From positions 623,001 through 687,000 of the forward strand of contig NZ_CP080025.1 in the NCBI RefSeq assembly GCF_020463795.1: 64,000 nucleotides of DNA. The letters run 5' to 3'. A program made the translations under genes and the position numbers. The first letter of the stretch is position 1, and the number at the start of each line of letters is the position of its first letter. A model generated the notes under the pieces. It ran no database searches and was not told where the DNA came from. It saw only the letters and a list, made by a program, of their open reading frames with translations. This document shows, piece after piece, positions 45,374-53,930 of this stretch. The DNA comes from Echinicola marina. Lineage in GTDB: Bacteria; Bacteroidota; Bacteroidia; Cytophagales; Cyclobacteriaceae.

Positions 45374-47776
45374 TTAATCCCCATAGTTACCATAACTGTA
45401 TCCATAACCATAGCCGTAACCGTAGCCATAGCCATATCCATTGCCCATTTTAATGTGGACATCATTGAGCAAGGCATAGATGTTTTTTACCCCGCCCTTT
45501 TCGACCAGGGCATTCAGTGATTCTGTGCTGGCCTTTTCGGAGAAATTTTGACGGAAGACAAAGAAGCTTACATCGGAAAAAGGGAGCAGTTCTTTAGCTT
45601 CGGACACCAGTCCTACTGGGGGACAATCCATAATGACCACTTCATACTCCTCTTTGATTTCCCGCATCATGGTTTTGAACTCCTCCCGAAGAAGGAGTTC
45701 AGCGGGATTGGGAGGCACTGGACCGGACAATAAAACATCGAAATTCTGATAGCCGGAGGATTTGACTGTTTTTCTCCAGTCACCGCCCCTGCTGAGGTAG
45801 GTGCTTATTCCCGTGTCATTGGAAAGGTCAAAGTACTGGGCTATTTTGGGTTTTCTAAGGTCCAGTCCCATTAACAGTGTTTTCTTTCCAATTAAAGAAA
45901 ACACTGCTGCGGTGTTGACTGCACAAAAGGTCTTCCCTTCTCCTGAGATACTTGATGTGAACAATATGCTCATTTTCTCCTTTTGGGCCACAAGGTAAGT
46001 CATATCAGCCCTCAAACTTCTGAAAGCCTCTGTGACTCCGGACTTAGGGTTTTGCAAAACCGCTACCTTCTCATTATCAGATTCCCTGCTTATCAAGCCT
46101 ATCAAGGGAGCTTTTAAGTCCTCTTCCAATTCTTTCGGGTCAGTGATTTTAGTATTCAGCAGGTTTTTGACATAGATTACACCGATGGGCATCAATAAGC
46201 CCAATAATAACCCGATGAGGTAGTTGACCTTGGTTTTAGGAGCTACCGGAACAACGCCTGACCTGGCATAGTCCAAGATTGAGTTTTTGGGAATATTGGA
46301 CGCCTTTTTTATTGCCGATTCGGCTCTTTTTTCCAAGAGATAGACATAAATATCCTCATTGATAGAAAACTTCCGTTGGATTCCCAGAAGTTTTCTTTCG
46401 GTTTCCGGCAAAAGGTTGACCTCCCCTTCTACCTGTTTTATATTATTTGTAATCTCTTCAATCGTACTGCTGAGGTTATTCATGGCAGACCTCACATTCT
46501 CTTCTAGGGTTTTCTGCACATTTTTGATCTGGGTATTGACCTGGCGTACAGCCGGGGTCTCTATGGAATAGTTGGCCATTAGCCTTACGCGTTCGGCCTG
46601 AAGTTCGGAGAGGTTCAATACAAGGGAATGCATCAAAGGATCTGTTTCCCCTATCACCGAAGGAGCCACCAGTTCATTATACTGACCCTGGTCTATATAA
46701 TCCAGCAAAGTATGGAAATATTTCATCCTAATATCCGCTTCCGATTTCTTTACCTCGAGTTCCTGTAGTCTTTCAAACACCTTTTCCCCTTCTGAGCTCA
46801 AGTTGAAGATTTTATTATCCGCCCTGAATTTTTCAAGCCTGTTTTCAAAATAATTGAGCGAGTCTGAAATACCATCTAGCTGCTGATCGATAAACACTAT
46901 GGTATTTTCAGAGGCCCTGTTTTTTTCCTGCAGTTCCCTTTTTAGGTAGACCTCCATCAAGGTATTCAGATAAGTCTCCCCTAATCTTCTTACCGGAGAT
47001 TCAAGACTCAGACTAAGGATAGAAGCCTCTTTATTTACAGGAGTCACATTGACCTTATCCTTGTATCTTAGCGCCAGTGAAGGGGTGTCCCGAATGGAGA
47101 AAAAAAGTCTTTCTCCCGCAGTGGCGGCACCGGTGTTATACAGCGTAAATTTAAAATGATCCCCTTTTAGTTCTTCACCAAAGCGATACCGTTTGGAAGA
47201 AAGTGCCAGCGGCTCGGTCAATCCCGTTTTATACATAGGGTCCAAGGGGTTGAAAATGGAGAATTCATTCTCTTCCACTTTTAGCTGAAAATGCTGATCA
47301 TCTATCACTTCAATCCGGAACATCCCCCCGGTAGGCTGGGGATGCTCCCAATCGATTTCGACGGCTATGGGCACCCGGCCATACACTTGGGTCCTGCTGA
47401 CCACACCTTCCTTGTAAAACTCTGTATCAAGGCCCAGTTCAAGAATGGTTTCTTCGGCCAATGAGAACGATTTTAGGATGCCAATTTCATTTTCAATATT
47501 GGATTTTCCCATCATTCCTATACCCGCACTTTCGAATATGTCCAAGCCAGAGGACTGTTCATCATCCTTGACCAAAATGGAGGACTCGATACGATAGATA
47601 GGCTCACTGTATCTATTGACCAAAAAAGCTAATACCAAGGCCAGAGCAACGGATCCTGAAATATAAGGCCAATATTGGAGATAGGAGAAAGCGATCTTTT
47701 TAATATCAAAACGCTGGCTACCCTGATCAAATTGGAATACAGGGGGCATGGGCATTTGTGAGGTGTGCTTTTTCAT
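45374..47776 (-). CDS. Wzc-type polysaccharide co-polymerase and BY-kinase
   Basis: The 800-residue protein has a Wzz-type domain between two membrane helices (YWPYISGSVALALVLAFLVN near 35 and VNYLIGLLLGLLMPIGVIYV near 515). Long coiled coils and the GNVR-like segment LLPETERKLLGIQRKFSINE lie between them. The cytoplasmic BY-kinase follows, with Walker A (TSSISGEGKTFCAVNTA), A' (LLMGLDLRKPKIAQYF) and Walker B (VVIMDCPPVGLV). The tail alternates Gly and Tyr (GYGYGYGYGYGYGYSYGNYG), giving at least nine tyrosines for autophosphorylation. It controls polymerisation and export with the Wza-type lipoprotein, encoded 9 bp upstream in the operon. Confidence 0.95.
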   Translation of the reverse strand: MKKHTSQMPMPPVFQFDQGSQRFDIKKIAFSYLQYWPYISGSVALALVLAFLVNRYSEPIYRIESSILVKDDEQSSGLDIFESAGIGMMGKSNIENEIGILKSFSLAEETILELGLDTEFYKEGVVSRTQVYGRVPIAVEIDWEHPQPTGGMFRIEVIDDQHFQLKVEENEFSIFNPLDPMYKTGLTEPLALSSKRYRFGEELKGDHFKFTLYNTGAATAGERLFFSIRDTPSLALRYKDKVNVTPVNKEASILSLSLESPVRRLGETYLNTLMEVYLKRELQEKNRASENTIVFIDQQLDGISDSLNYFENRLEKFRADNKIFNLSSEGEKVFERLQELEVKKSEADIRMKYFHTLLDYIDQGQYNELVAPSVIGETDPLMHSLVLNLSELQAERVRLMANYSIETPAVRQVNTQIKNVQKTLEENVRSAMNNLSSTIEEITNNIKQVEGEVNLLPETERKLLGIQRKFSINEDIYVYLLEKRAESAIKKASNIPKNSILDYARSGVVPVAPKTKVNYLIGLLLGLLMPIGVIYVKNLLNTKITDPKELEEDLKAPLIGLISRESDNEKVAVLQNPKSGVTEAFRSLRADMTYLVAQKEKMSILFTSSISGEGKTFCAVNTAAVFSLIGKKTLLMGLDLRKPKIAQYFDLSNDTGISTYLSRGGDWRKTVKSSGYQNFDVLLSGPVPPNPAELLLREEFKTMMREIKEEYEVVIMDCPPVGLVSEAKELLPFSDVSFFVFRQNFSEKASTESLNALVEKGGVKNIYALLNDVHIKMGNGYGYGYGYGYGYGYSYGNYGD

Positions 47777-47785
47777 GGATAAAAA

Positions 47786-48616
47786 TCAGTTTAAAACTAG
47801 ATTGAGAACTAGAACCACAGCAGATATGGAAGAAACCAGAAGCGACAGAGACTGTGAAGCATTCTCACCTGCGCCGATCTCCCTTACCTTCATCGGCTGG
47901 GCATAGATTTGGTCATTGGGCTGGATAAAATAATAGGGAGAGGTAATGATATTCCGGTCATTGAGGTTAAGTCGATGGAGTTTACTTCCTTCGGGATATT
48001 GACGGATCAATAATATTTCGTCTCTTTTGGCCACATTAGTCAAATCACCCGATGCTGCCAAGGCTTCAAAAATGGTCATTCGATCCTGTAAGATGGTGTA
48101 TTTTCCGGGACGCTTAAATTCTCCAAGTGTAGAAAAACGAATCCCTCCGAGTTTCACCCTTACAAATATATCTGAAGACACATACCGGTGCAGGTGCTGT
48201 TCCAAAGTGGTCTTTGTTTCATCAAGGGTAAGCCCCATGACCTTTACCTTCCCTATAACTGGCAGGTCAATAAATCCTTCTTTATCAACAGAATACCCGG
48301 TCATATAATAAATATCACTTCCTCCTTGGGCCATTTGCATTCTCTGGGTTGCCTGGTCAGACTGCATGTTGAACCCATTTTCGATAAAATCCTCAGGAGT
48401 AAGGATTTTGACATCCAGGATGTCATTGAACTGCAACCTGTACTCTGGAAATTCATAATTAACAAGTTCGTCCTCTGGCACTTGGGGAAGATCTTCCAGG
48501 TTCTGTAGATAAGTGATTTTTTTATTGGAAATACAGGAGCTGAATAATGTGACCATTAATAGTCCCATCATCCCACGCTTCACTAATTGAAGCGGACAGG
48601 TAGTGATTGATTTCAT
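47786..48616 (-). CDS. Wza-type polysaccharide export outer-membrane lipoprotein
   Basis: The 276-residue product has a lipobox (MVTLFSSCISNKKI) and the polysaccharide export domain (YRLQFNDILDVKILTPEDF, YSVDKEGFIDLPVIGKVKVM and TLDETKTTLEQHLHRYVSSD). An SLBB domain follows (RFSTLGEFKRPGKYTILQDR, MTIFEALAASGDL). The last residues form one hydrophobic helix (SLSLLVSSISAVVLVLNLVL), the outer-membrane-spanning helix of Wza-like proteins. It forms the export channel and is the first gene of the wza-wzc unit, transcribed divergently from the response-regulator gene. Confidence 0.95.
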   Translation of the reverse strand: MKSITTCPLQLVKRGMMGLLMVTLFSSCISNKKITYLQNLEDLPQVPEDELVNYEFPEYRLQFNDILDVKILTPEDFIENGFNMQSDQATQRMQMAQGGSDIYYMTGYSVDKEGFIDLPVIGKVKVMGLTLDETKTTLEQHLHRYVSSDIFVRVKLGGIRFSTLGEFKRPGKYTILQDRMTIFEALAASGDLTNVAKRDEILLIRQYPEGSKLHRLNLNDRNIITSPYYFIQPNDQIYAQPMKVREIGAGENASQSLSLLVSSISAVVLVLNLVLN

Positions 48617-48776
48617 AATAATAGTTGACCGATTGAACTGGATAAGTTTGAAATTTTTACCGAAGACTGCCTATTGCTTTCAGTCTTTCATTTACAACAT
48701 TACCCCATTGGTTTACAATAATTTATATTCTAATTACAGTTTTACTACCTTCAAATGCATTAAAAGGAATATATAT

Positions 48777-49163
48777 ATGAAAACGATTTTGATTGCGGAT
48801 GACGAAGAAGTCAATTTGTTACTATTAAAGCACTTTTTAAAAAAAGCCGATTACCGCATATTAACAGCTGAAAATGGTACTGATGCATTACAACTTTTGA
48901 GGCTGTATCCATCGATAGATTTAGTTGTCACGGATATTTGTATGCCTCAGATGGATGGCTTTTCATTGTTACAAGCCATTAGAAGCAGCAAAGGTCTAGA
49001 AGATCTACCAGTTTTCAGCTATAGTAGCGGCCATGAACAGAAGAAGGAGCTAGACTTTCCCTACCAGTTTGATTATTCCTTCAAAAAGCCCAGGGAAATT
49101 CATCTTTTGCTACATAAAATAGGCAAGGTATTACATCCCAACCCTATTTCCTCCTCCCTTTAA
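48777..49163 (+). CDS. Single-domain response regulator (CheY-like)
   Basis: The ATG at 48777 gives 128 residues starting MKTILIADDEEVNLLLLKHF; the longer frame from 48603 is not protein-like. Acidic DDE (residues 8-10), phospho-acceptor Asp in LVVTDICMPQMDGFSLLQAI, Ser/Thr in FSYSSGHEQ and Lys in FDYSFKKPREI complete the receiver signature. There is no output domain. It is divergent from the wza-wzc unit, with a 160-bp shared promoter region, and converges on the bactofilin gene. It may relay a signal to the polysaccharide kinase or to a hybrid kinase elsewhere. Confidence 0.9.
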   Translation: MKTILIADDEEVNLLLLKHFLKKADYRILTAENGTDALQLLRLYPSIDLVVTDICMPQMDGFSLLQAIRSSKGLEDLPVFSYSSGHEQKKELDFPYQFDYSFKKPREIHLLLHKIGKVLHPNPISSSL

Positions 49164-49194
49164 TTAAGGTCCCGCAATCTGTACGTTTTATTCT

Positions 49195-49775
49195 TTACCA
49201 CCTATTGACTTTAATACCGTCATTTCTTTTAGGTTCCACTTTTCCATTTACCACTTCGGATTGATCTTTTGATTTAACTTCCTTTTTCGGTTCAGTCCCA
49301 GCCCTGGCTTTCTTATCCTGCTGCAGCCCTTTATTATAGGGCTGGGAGTCCTGCAAATGCTTATTATTTAATATTTCTTTAATTTGGAGGTCGAATTGCA
49401 TTTGGTTTTCCGACAATCCATCAACGGAGAGGCTATGTGCTTTCGAAGAGTGCAGTCTTCCACTAAAATCCGCTCCTTTCTCAATGGTCACCTGATTGGT
49501 AAATAAATTTCCCTTTACCACTGCAGTCGCATTAAGAACTAACTCCTCCACGCCTACGACATCCCCGTCGACTTCGCCATAAATTTCTACAAACTTGCCG
49601 GTGAGCTTTCCAGAAGCAAAGGCACCTTGGGCAAGTATCAACCGGCCTTCGGTATAGATATTCCCATCTATTTTTCCTTCCAGTCTGATGTCGTTTTGGA
49701 AACGATATCTCCAATGATTTTCAAGGATTTTTCCAGTATAGTGACCGCATTTATTTTCTCTTTACTTCTACCCAT
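49195..49775 (-). CDS. Bactofilin-family cytoskeletal protein with an apparent one-base frameshift
   Basis: From the ATG at 49773-49775 the frame reads GRSKEKINAVTILEKSLKII, then GDIVSK, and hits a stop soon after. One base over, the bactofilin core resumes as DIRLEGKIDGNIYTEGRLIL, AQGAFASGKLTGKFVEIYGE and VDGDVVGVEELVLNATAVVK. Adding one A to the four-A run (complement of 49694-49697) would give IVSKNDIRLEGKIDG, a perfect bactofilin start. So either a single-base deletion, a sequencing error or -1 slippage is involved. The right-handed beta-helix core is followed by a Lys-rich tail. The start overlaps the end of the actin-like gene by 8 bp (ATGGGTAG), implying translational coupling. Confidence 0.85.
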
Positions 49776-50802
49776 TCATCAACCCGTTATCTTTTTGAAA
49801 ATTACTGATTACAGTGGTTGCATTGCCGATATCGATTCCTACTGCACGTCCCTTGTCACCTCCAGTAGCCTCCAGGCTATTATACAGGTACCCTGTAGCC
49901 GCAAGTACAGATGCATTTTCAGGCACAAACAGGTCAAGAATACCGTCGAACTCCTGTTTGAAAGCATTTAATAAATCAGGATATCCTGCTCCACCTCCAG
50001 CAAGGTAGATTTTACTCGTTTTGGCAAAATCGCTATCATCAAATGCTTTACGTAATGCAGGGGAAACAACATCTTCATAATATTGTTTAATCACTATTTT
50101 TCTAAGCTCTCCTAAATCTATTCTTCTCCTGTTAAGAAAAATAAATCCCTTGCTAAAAGCCTGGTCCAACTGATGTTCATTTTTAAGGTCAAGATAATAG
50201 GATTTCAATAACTCGGCTTCCATCAATTTAACAGCATACCGTATACCATAAGTGGACACAGAAGAACGCTGGACTAATCCTCCTCTGGTACTCAATATGG
50301 CTTCGAAAGTACCGTAACCAATACTGACCATGAAAAAATTATCTTCTTCGCCCAGGGAATTCCTGACAGCAGTAGAACACCCAACAACTTCGGGCATGAT
50401 AAAAGCATTATCCACTTCAATGACCAATTTTTTCCTCCCACCATTGGAAAAAGTTCCCGTTTCATATTCGATAATATGATCCTTCTCCAATTTTTCCATT
50501 GCTTCCTGTTTATACAATTGGAAAGTGGAAAAAGGGAAACCGGTGGTTACTGTAACAGGATTTCCAAGTTTTTGATTGCTCAACAACAAAGCTGACTTTA
50601 ACAAGAGATTATAATCCGTTTCCTGGGGCGAGCTGTTGATATTCTTATGGGGCGAAATGCCTTCACTCAGGGCTAACTCACCAATGATGTAAGCCTGATT
50701 CTCATGATACAACTTCAACCCATTGGTCAAATCCTTTGCTACAAATCTTAGATCGACATTATTACTTTCAATAACACTCGGAATCTGTTCGGAAACTATC
50801 AT
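49768..50802 (-). CDS. Actin-like ATPase (ParM/ALP type) with C-terminal phosphate-1 motif, apparently circularly permuted
   Basis: The 344-residue protein starts with EQIPSVIESNNVDLRFVAKD and AYIIGELALSEG (38-49), which in actin-like ParM relatives come after the first ATP loop. The phosphate-2-like strand MVSIGYGTFEAIL is at 158-170, with Ser where Asp is usual. The adenosine motif IYLAGGGAGYPDLLNAF is at 265-281, followed by NASVLAATGYLY. The phosphate-1 loop, VGIDIGNATTVISNF, lies at 321-335, at the C-terminus rather than residues 1-15. An in-frame stop precedes the start, and no frame upstream encodes another copy. The gene is coupled to bactofilin, suggesting a joint cytoskeletal role. 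Confidence 0.82.
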   Translation of the reverse strand: MIVSEQIPSVIESNNVDLRFVAKDLTNGLKLYHENQAYIIGELALSEGISPHKNINSSPQETDYNLLLKSALLLSNQKLGNPVTVTTGFPFSTFQLYKQEAMEKLEKDHIIEYETGTFSNGGRKKLVIEVDNAFIMPEVVGCSTAVRNSLGEEDNFFMVSIGYGTFEAILSTRGGLVQRSSVSTYGIRYAVKLMEAELLKSYYLDLKNEHQLDQAFSKGFIFLNRRRIDLGELRKIVIKQYYEDVVSPALRKAFDDSDFAKTSKIYLAGGGAGYPDLLNAFKQEFDGILDLFVPENASVLAATGYLYNSLEATGGDKGRAVGIDIGNATTVISNFQKDNGLMNG

Positions 50803-51219
50803 ATATATTCAATTAATTTTCTCAAATAAGGAAAGGGGGATAACTTCCACCACCCCACATCCAAAGATCCAAATTCAGATGGTAGCCAAATGACGCATGA
50901 ACGTTGTGGTGTATTCCTGACTAGCCCACCTATTTTATGAACTGCCTTACCCATTTTAGGAAGTAGCGCTCTCTGGAAAATAAAAACCAAAACAATCTTT
51001 TAACCTGATCAACACACCTAAAATACCAAAAGGGATAACACTATTATTACAACTATATAAACCCATGACTTTGAAAACAAAAAGAAGCCCCAAACCTGAT
51101 CTTATAGACGTTCCGTTTAGCCCGTAAATATCTTTAGGACGCCTCACAAAACCAATAAAGTGAATTATTAGGTAAATGAACTACAGGCAAAACGTAAACC
51201 TTAATGGCCATAGACATCC
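50803..51219. other. Intergenic region between the LytTR regulator and the actin-like gene
   Basis: I checked the - strand frames for the last 80 bp before 50802 for a missing phosphate-1 segment and found none. Two 63-codon frames (50799-50990 and 50956-51147) have no recognisable content. These 417 bases probably hold the promoter of the actin-like/bactofilin unit. Confidence 0.5.
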
Positions 51220-51933
51220 TTAGGTCAATTTCTCTTTTAATACTTTATAGAATCCTCTTCTGATAGGGATATTTGTACCATTTATAATTATTTCCTTGGA
51301 ATTGAATGACTCTATATAACTGATATTGACTAAAAAAGACTTGTGAACCCTAACAAATAGCGTGTCCGGTAATCTTTTCTCAACTTCCTTAAGAATGTCC
51401 CTGGTAATATAATTTTTGCTTTGGGTAATGACCTTGGTGTAAAGCCCATCGGCCTGGGCCATGATAATTTCATCTACCCCTAACATTACCAGATAGCCCT
51501 TATCACGAATTTGAAAGGTAGCTTTTTCTTCTCCTTTATTTTTGGCAGCCTTTTCATCGTGATGCTTTTGGATAGCCAATTGTATGGCCACATCAAGTGA
51601 GGTCATGGAAAAGGGCTTGACCAAATAAGCCTCGGGAACCACCTTCAATGCTTCATCAAGATATTCCTTGCCGGAGTGTGCTGTGGTAAAAATAATGGGT
51701 AGGTCCCAGTCTTCCCTGATCCTTCGAGCCAATTCAATTCCATTTCCCTCCCCATCCACCTTAATATCCAACAAAGCTATATCTACAGGGTCATTAGTAT
51801 TAAAATAATCGATAGCCTCTTGGATCGTTCTTTTTACAGGTGCCACCTCATAGCCCCTGTTTCTGAGCAAGATCGGTAAGTCTCTGGCAATAGACTCCTC
51901 ATCTTCCAAAATAAACACTTTTTTAGCTGTCAT
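51220..51933 (-). CDS. LytTR-type response regulator
   Basis: The 237-residue protein has a receiver domain: KVFILEDEESIARDL, phospho-acceptor Asp in IALLDIKVDGEGNGIELA, IIFTTAHSGKEY and LVKPFSMTSLDVAIQ. A linker leads to a C-terminal LytTR domain (ATFQIRDKGYLVMLGVDEII, NYITRDILKEVEKRLPDTLF, VRVHKSFLVNISYIESF). LytTR regulators bind direct repeats with a GTT core and often control surface and fimbrial genes. It is followed upstream by the fimbria-like gene region, making it a candidate regulator of that locus. No adjacent LytS-type kinase is seen; the PAS/GAF kinase at 61923 is of another family. Confidence 0.94.
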   Translation of the reverse strand: MTAKKVFILEDEESIARDLPILLRNRGYEVAPVKRTIQEAIDYFNTNDPVDIALLDIKVDGEGNGIELARRIREDWDLPIIFTTAHSGKEYLDEALKVVPEAYLVKPFSMTSLDVAIQLAIQKHHDEKAAKNKGEEKATFQIRDKGYLVMLGVDEIIMAQADGLYTKVITQSKNYITRDILKEVEKRLPDTLFVRVHKSFLVNISYIESFNSKEIIINGTNIPIRRGFYKVLKEKLT

Positions 51934-52376
51934 GTCGATTCATTTTAATAATCCAGTAAATACATAATAAGGAAACCATTTAGTTTTAAATGTAATCCAC
52001 TGAGCTTGATAAGTACATATATCATATCTCTAAATTTTCAATGACACCATACCATTTCTGTAAATGGAAAATTAAAATTCAAAATAAAAAACAGCAATCC
52101 TAAGCAATTTTAAAACATAATAAATGTCCATAAAAAACCGCAGACAGTTTATAGGTGATAAATATTGGACGTTTTTTTGTAAATAAAATGCTATTCCAAT
52201 ATGGGGGCAACAAAGAGCTAAACTTTTGATTTCATGAAAAATGATATTATTTCTCTTGAAATATTTAAAACACTAAGATCTTAATGTGTCAGACCGAAAA
52301 ACATCATACAAATGCTGGAGCAGTCCAATATTTTAATTTTTGGAACATAATACAAAACCAGAGAACATCTTGTAAG
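51934..52376. other. Intergenic region upstream of the LytTR regulator
   Basis: No gene is seen in these 443 bases, which are strongly AT-rich. They presumably contain the LytTR regulator promoter. They end at the terminator of the first fibre-subunit-like gene. Confidence 0.45.
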
Positions 52377-52407
52377 AAAAACTGCCCAGTACTTGGAGCA
52401 GTTTTTT
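52377..52407 (-). terminator. Hairpin terminator after subunit-like gene copy A
   Basis: AAACTGC and GCAGTTT form a stem around a 13-base loop with T-runs on both strands. It lies 59 bp past the stop of the gene at 52466. An equivalent hairpin follows copy B at 53841. Confidence 0.8.
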
Positions 52408-52465
52408 CATTGAACAGCACTACAGCAACCACTATATTGAAAAACATATATTGAGGGGTATTGTC

Positions 52466-52957
52466 TTAATCCTGTGAAAGCGTGTAAACCACTTGTAGGT
52501 TATAGGATTGGGGCTCCACCTCAAAACCGGGATTAACTTTATAGCTGATCTTGCCACTATTGGGCTGGCCGGCACCTTTGTTACCCTGCACCAGATCCTG
52601 GTCGCTATTGGTCAAAGATATGAAATTGCTGATATTTTCGGGGTTTTCTCCCAAGCCTACTTGAAAGAAGTTATTGGGAACATTACCTTGTACGTTCTGC
52701 AAACCTTGGGCTTTTACCTTGATTCTCCAGTTACGGTTACTCTTCACCTGGTAATCACCAACATACCTACCGATCCCGTCGGACAATTGTTCCGGTGTTG
52801 TAAAATCAAATACTTCCTGATTGTTCTGAAGACTAAAATCCAAATCGGCAAGTTGCTGGATATTAATCTGCACATCATGTGACTGCTGGGCGTTTACATT
52901 AGCTGACAAAAATACCACAAGACCGAACACTGCCGCTATTACGCTTACTTTTTTCAT
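52466..52957 (-). CDS. Small exported fibre-subunit-like protein, copy A
   Basis: The 163-residue product has a signal peptide (VIAAVFGLVVFLSANVNAQ) and a mature beta-rich domain: DVQINIQQLADLDFSLQNN, GIGRYVGDYQVKSNRNWRIK, FFQVGLGENP, and a last strand YNLQVVYTLSQD. The V-x-SN-x2-W element and the YTLSQD end recur in four other proteins of this locus. It differs from copy B (53931) at only two signal-peptide residues. No named family is recognised; WxL-type and DUF4402-type subunits are the nearest ideas. It has its own promoter and terminator. A structural surface role is inferred from the neighbouring usher-like gene. Confidence 0.75.
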   Translation of the reverse strand: MKKVSVIAAVFGLVVFLSANVNAQQSHDVQINIQQLADLDFSLQNNQEVFDFTTPEQLSDGIGRYVGDYQVKSNRNWRIKVKAQGLQNVQGNVPNNFFQVGLGENPENISNFISLTNSDQDLVQGNKGAGQPNSGKISYKVNPGFEVEPQSYNLQVVYTLSQD

Positions 52958-53006
52958 TATTAGTAGATTAAGGTTTTATTTGTTTCAGAAATCTGAGTGA
53001 CTATTA

Positions 53007-53037
53007 CAAAACTAGATAAACTACGTATTTAACGCAA
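53007..53037 (-). promoter_or_regulatory. Bacteroidota-type promoter for copy A
   Basis: On the - strand, TTG (53037-53035) is followed by 20 bases and then TAGTTTTG (53014-53007), matching the consensus TTG-N19-21-TAnnTTTG. The -33 element overlaps the palindrome GCAATAAATTGC, which may be an operator. Confidence 0.75.
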
Positions 53038-53241
53038 TTTATTGCATTTTTCAGTAAATAAACCGCATTCAAAAGCAGATAAAGATCAAACAAAATAACC
53101 AAACAAAACACTATTGTTATATCCGTTTTTAAAACAATAAACTAAAAGAATAAAGATTATCAAAAATTAATTTCTATCAGATAATATTAGTTAAAATATA
53201 AAAACAAACAGCCTCAATAATAACGAAAAACTCTAAACAGC

Positions 53242-53433
53242 ATGTAAAAAGCAAAATACATTAATCAAAAAAAAGCAGTCGACTGGCTGCTTTGATAAAA
53301 AACTAACCAACAAAAAAAGGGGATCGGACTAAGCAACCTTACTTCCAAAAGTTTAACCACTTACCTTATAACCGACTATCATCATCCATCAGGTCAAAAC
53401 GGAAAACCGCCCAGTGGAAAGACCAGTACAGAA
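53242..53433. repeat. 192-bp direct repeat, copy A (pairs with 54701-54892)
   Basis: This segment is nearly identical over 192 bp to 54701-54892, including a terminator hairpin (arms at 53272-53280 and 53285-53293). The partner lies directly after the usher-like gene, where a terminator makes sense; here the hairpin sits between two subunit genes. Together with the duplicated subunit genes it shows that a unit of about 1.46 kb was duplicated. Confidence 0.92.
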
Positions 53434-53840
53434 TATTTTTTATCCTGACTTCCAAAGTCGTCAGCCCCATATTTTGTTTAAACAACCGGTACCCAAAACA
53501 GGCTGTTCTTGAAGAAGAGCGGGGCAAAACCGAAAAAAATCACAGGTACTCCGTTCAGCAATGAAAAAAATTACGGATTCAGTTTTGGGAAGTATTGAAA
53601 AAGATCACACCTTCAGATACAGAGATGCTTTTAAACAGGGCTTCCTACGATAGGGCTCCAAAGTAACCAATATGTCATTTTTAGTAGACCGGTAATTTCC
53701 AGAGCATGCTTTCCGGCCAGCAAACCGAAGCCCTGCGCCCCTCCTGGCACGGTTTTGAATTCCATGGGCAAAGCCCATGCCGTCATATGGAAAGGACCTT
53801 AAAGTTGAGAGGGAGCGAAGACTGCCTCGGACGTTGAACA
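53434..53840. other. Non-coding spacer between the duplicated units
   Basis: A 100-codon - frame at 53605-53907 spans this region but runs through the terminator of the next gene and is rich in Arg and Ser with no domain, so I do not call it. The spacer is absent from the other copy and may be inserted or diverged DNA. Confidence 0.45.
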
Positions 53841-53874
53841 AAAAAAACCGCCCAATAATTGGAGCGGTTTTTTT
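53841..53874 (-). terminator. Hairpin terminator after subunit-like gene copy B
   Basis: AAAACCGC and GCGGTTTT arms surround a loop containing CCAATTATTGG, with T-runs on both strands, 57 bp past the stop of the gene at 53931. Confidence 0.85.
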
Positions 53875-53930
53875 GAGTAATATATAACCAACCACACTTA
53901 GGTACAAATATATATCATGAAAGGACTGGA

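Noticed and set aside
49195-49641. Bactofilin taken as a gene starting at the internal TTG (49641)
   Set aside because: Homology continues upstream of that codon (DIRLEGKIDGNIYTEG) and then in another frame to an ATG at 49775, so the short form is an artefact of the frameshift.
53605-53907. 100-codon - strand frame between the duplicated subunit genes
   Set aside because: It overlaps a clear terminator, is absent from the sister copy and has no recognisable composition or domain.
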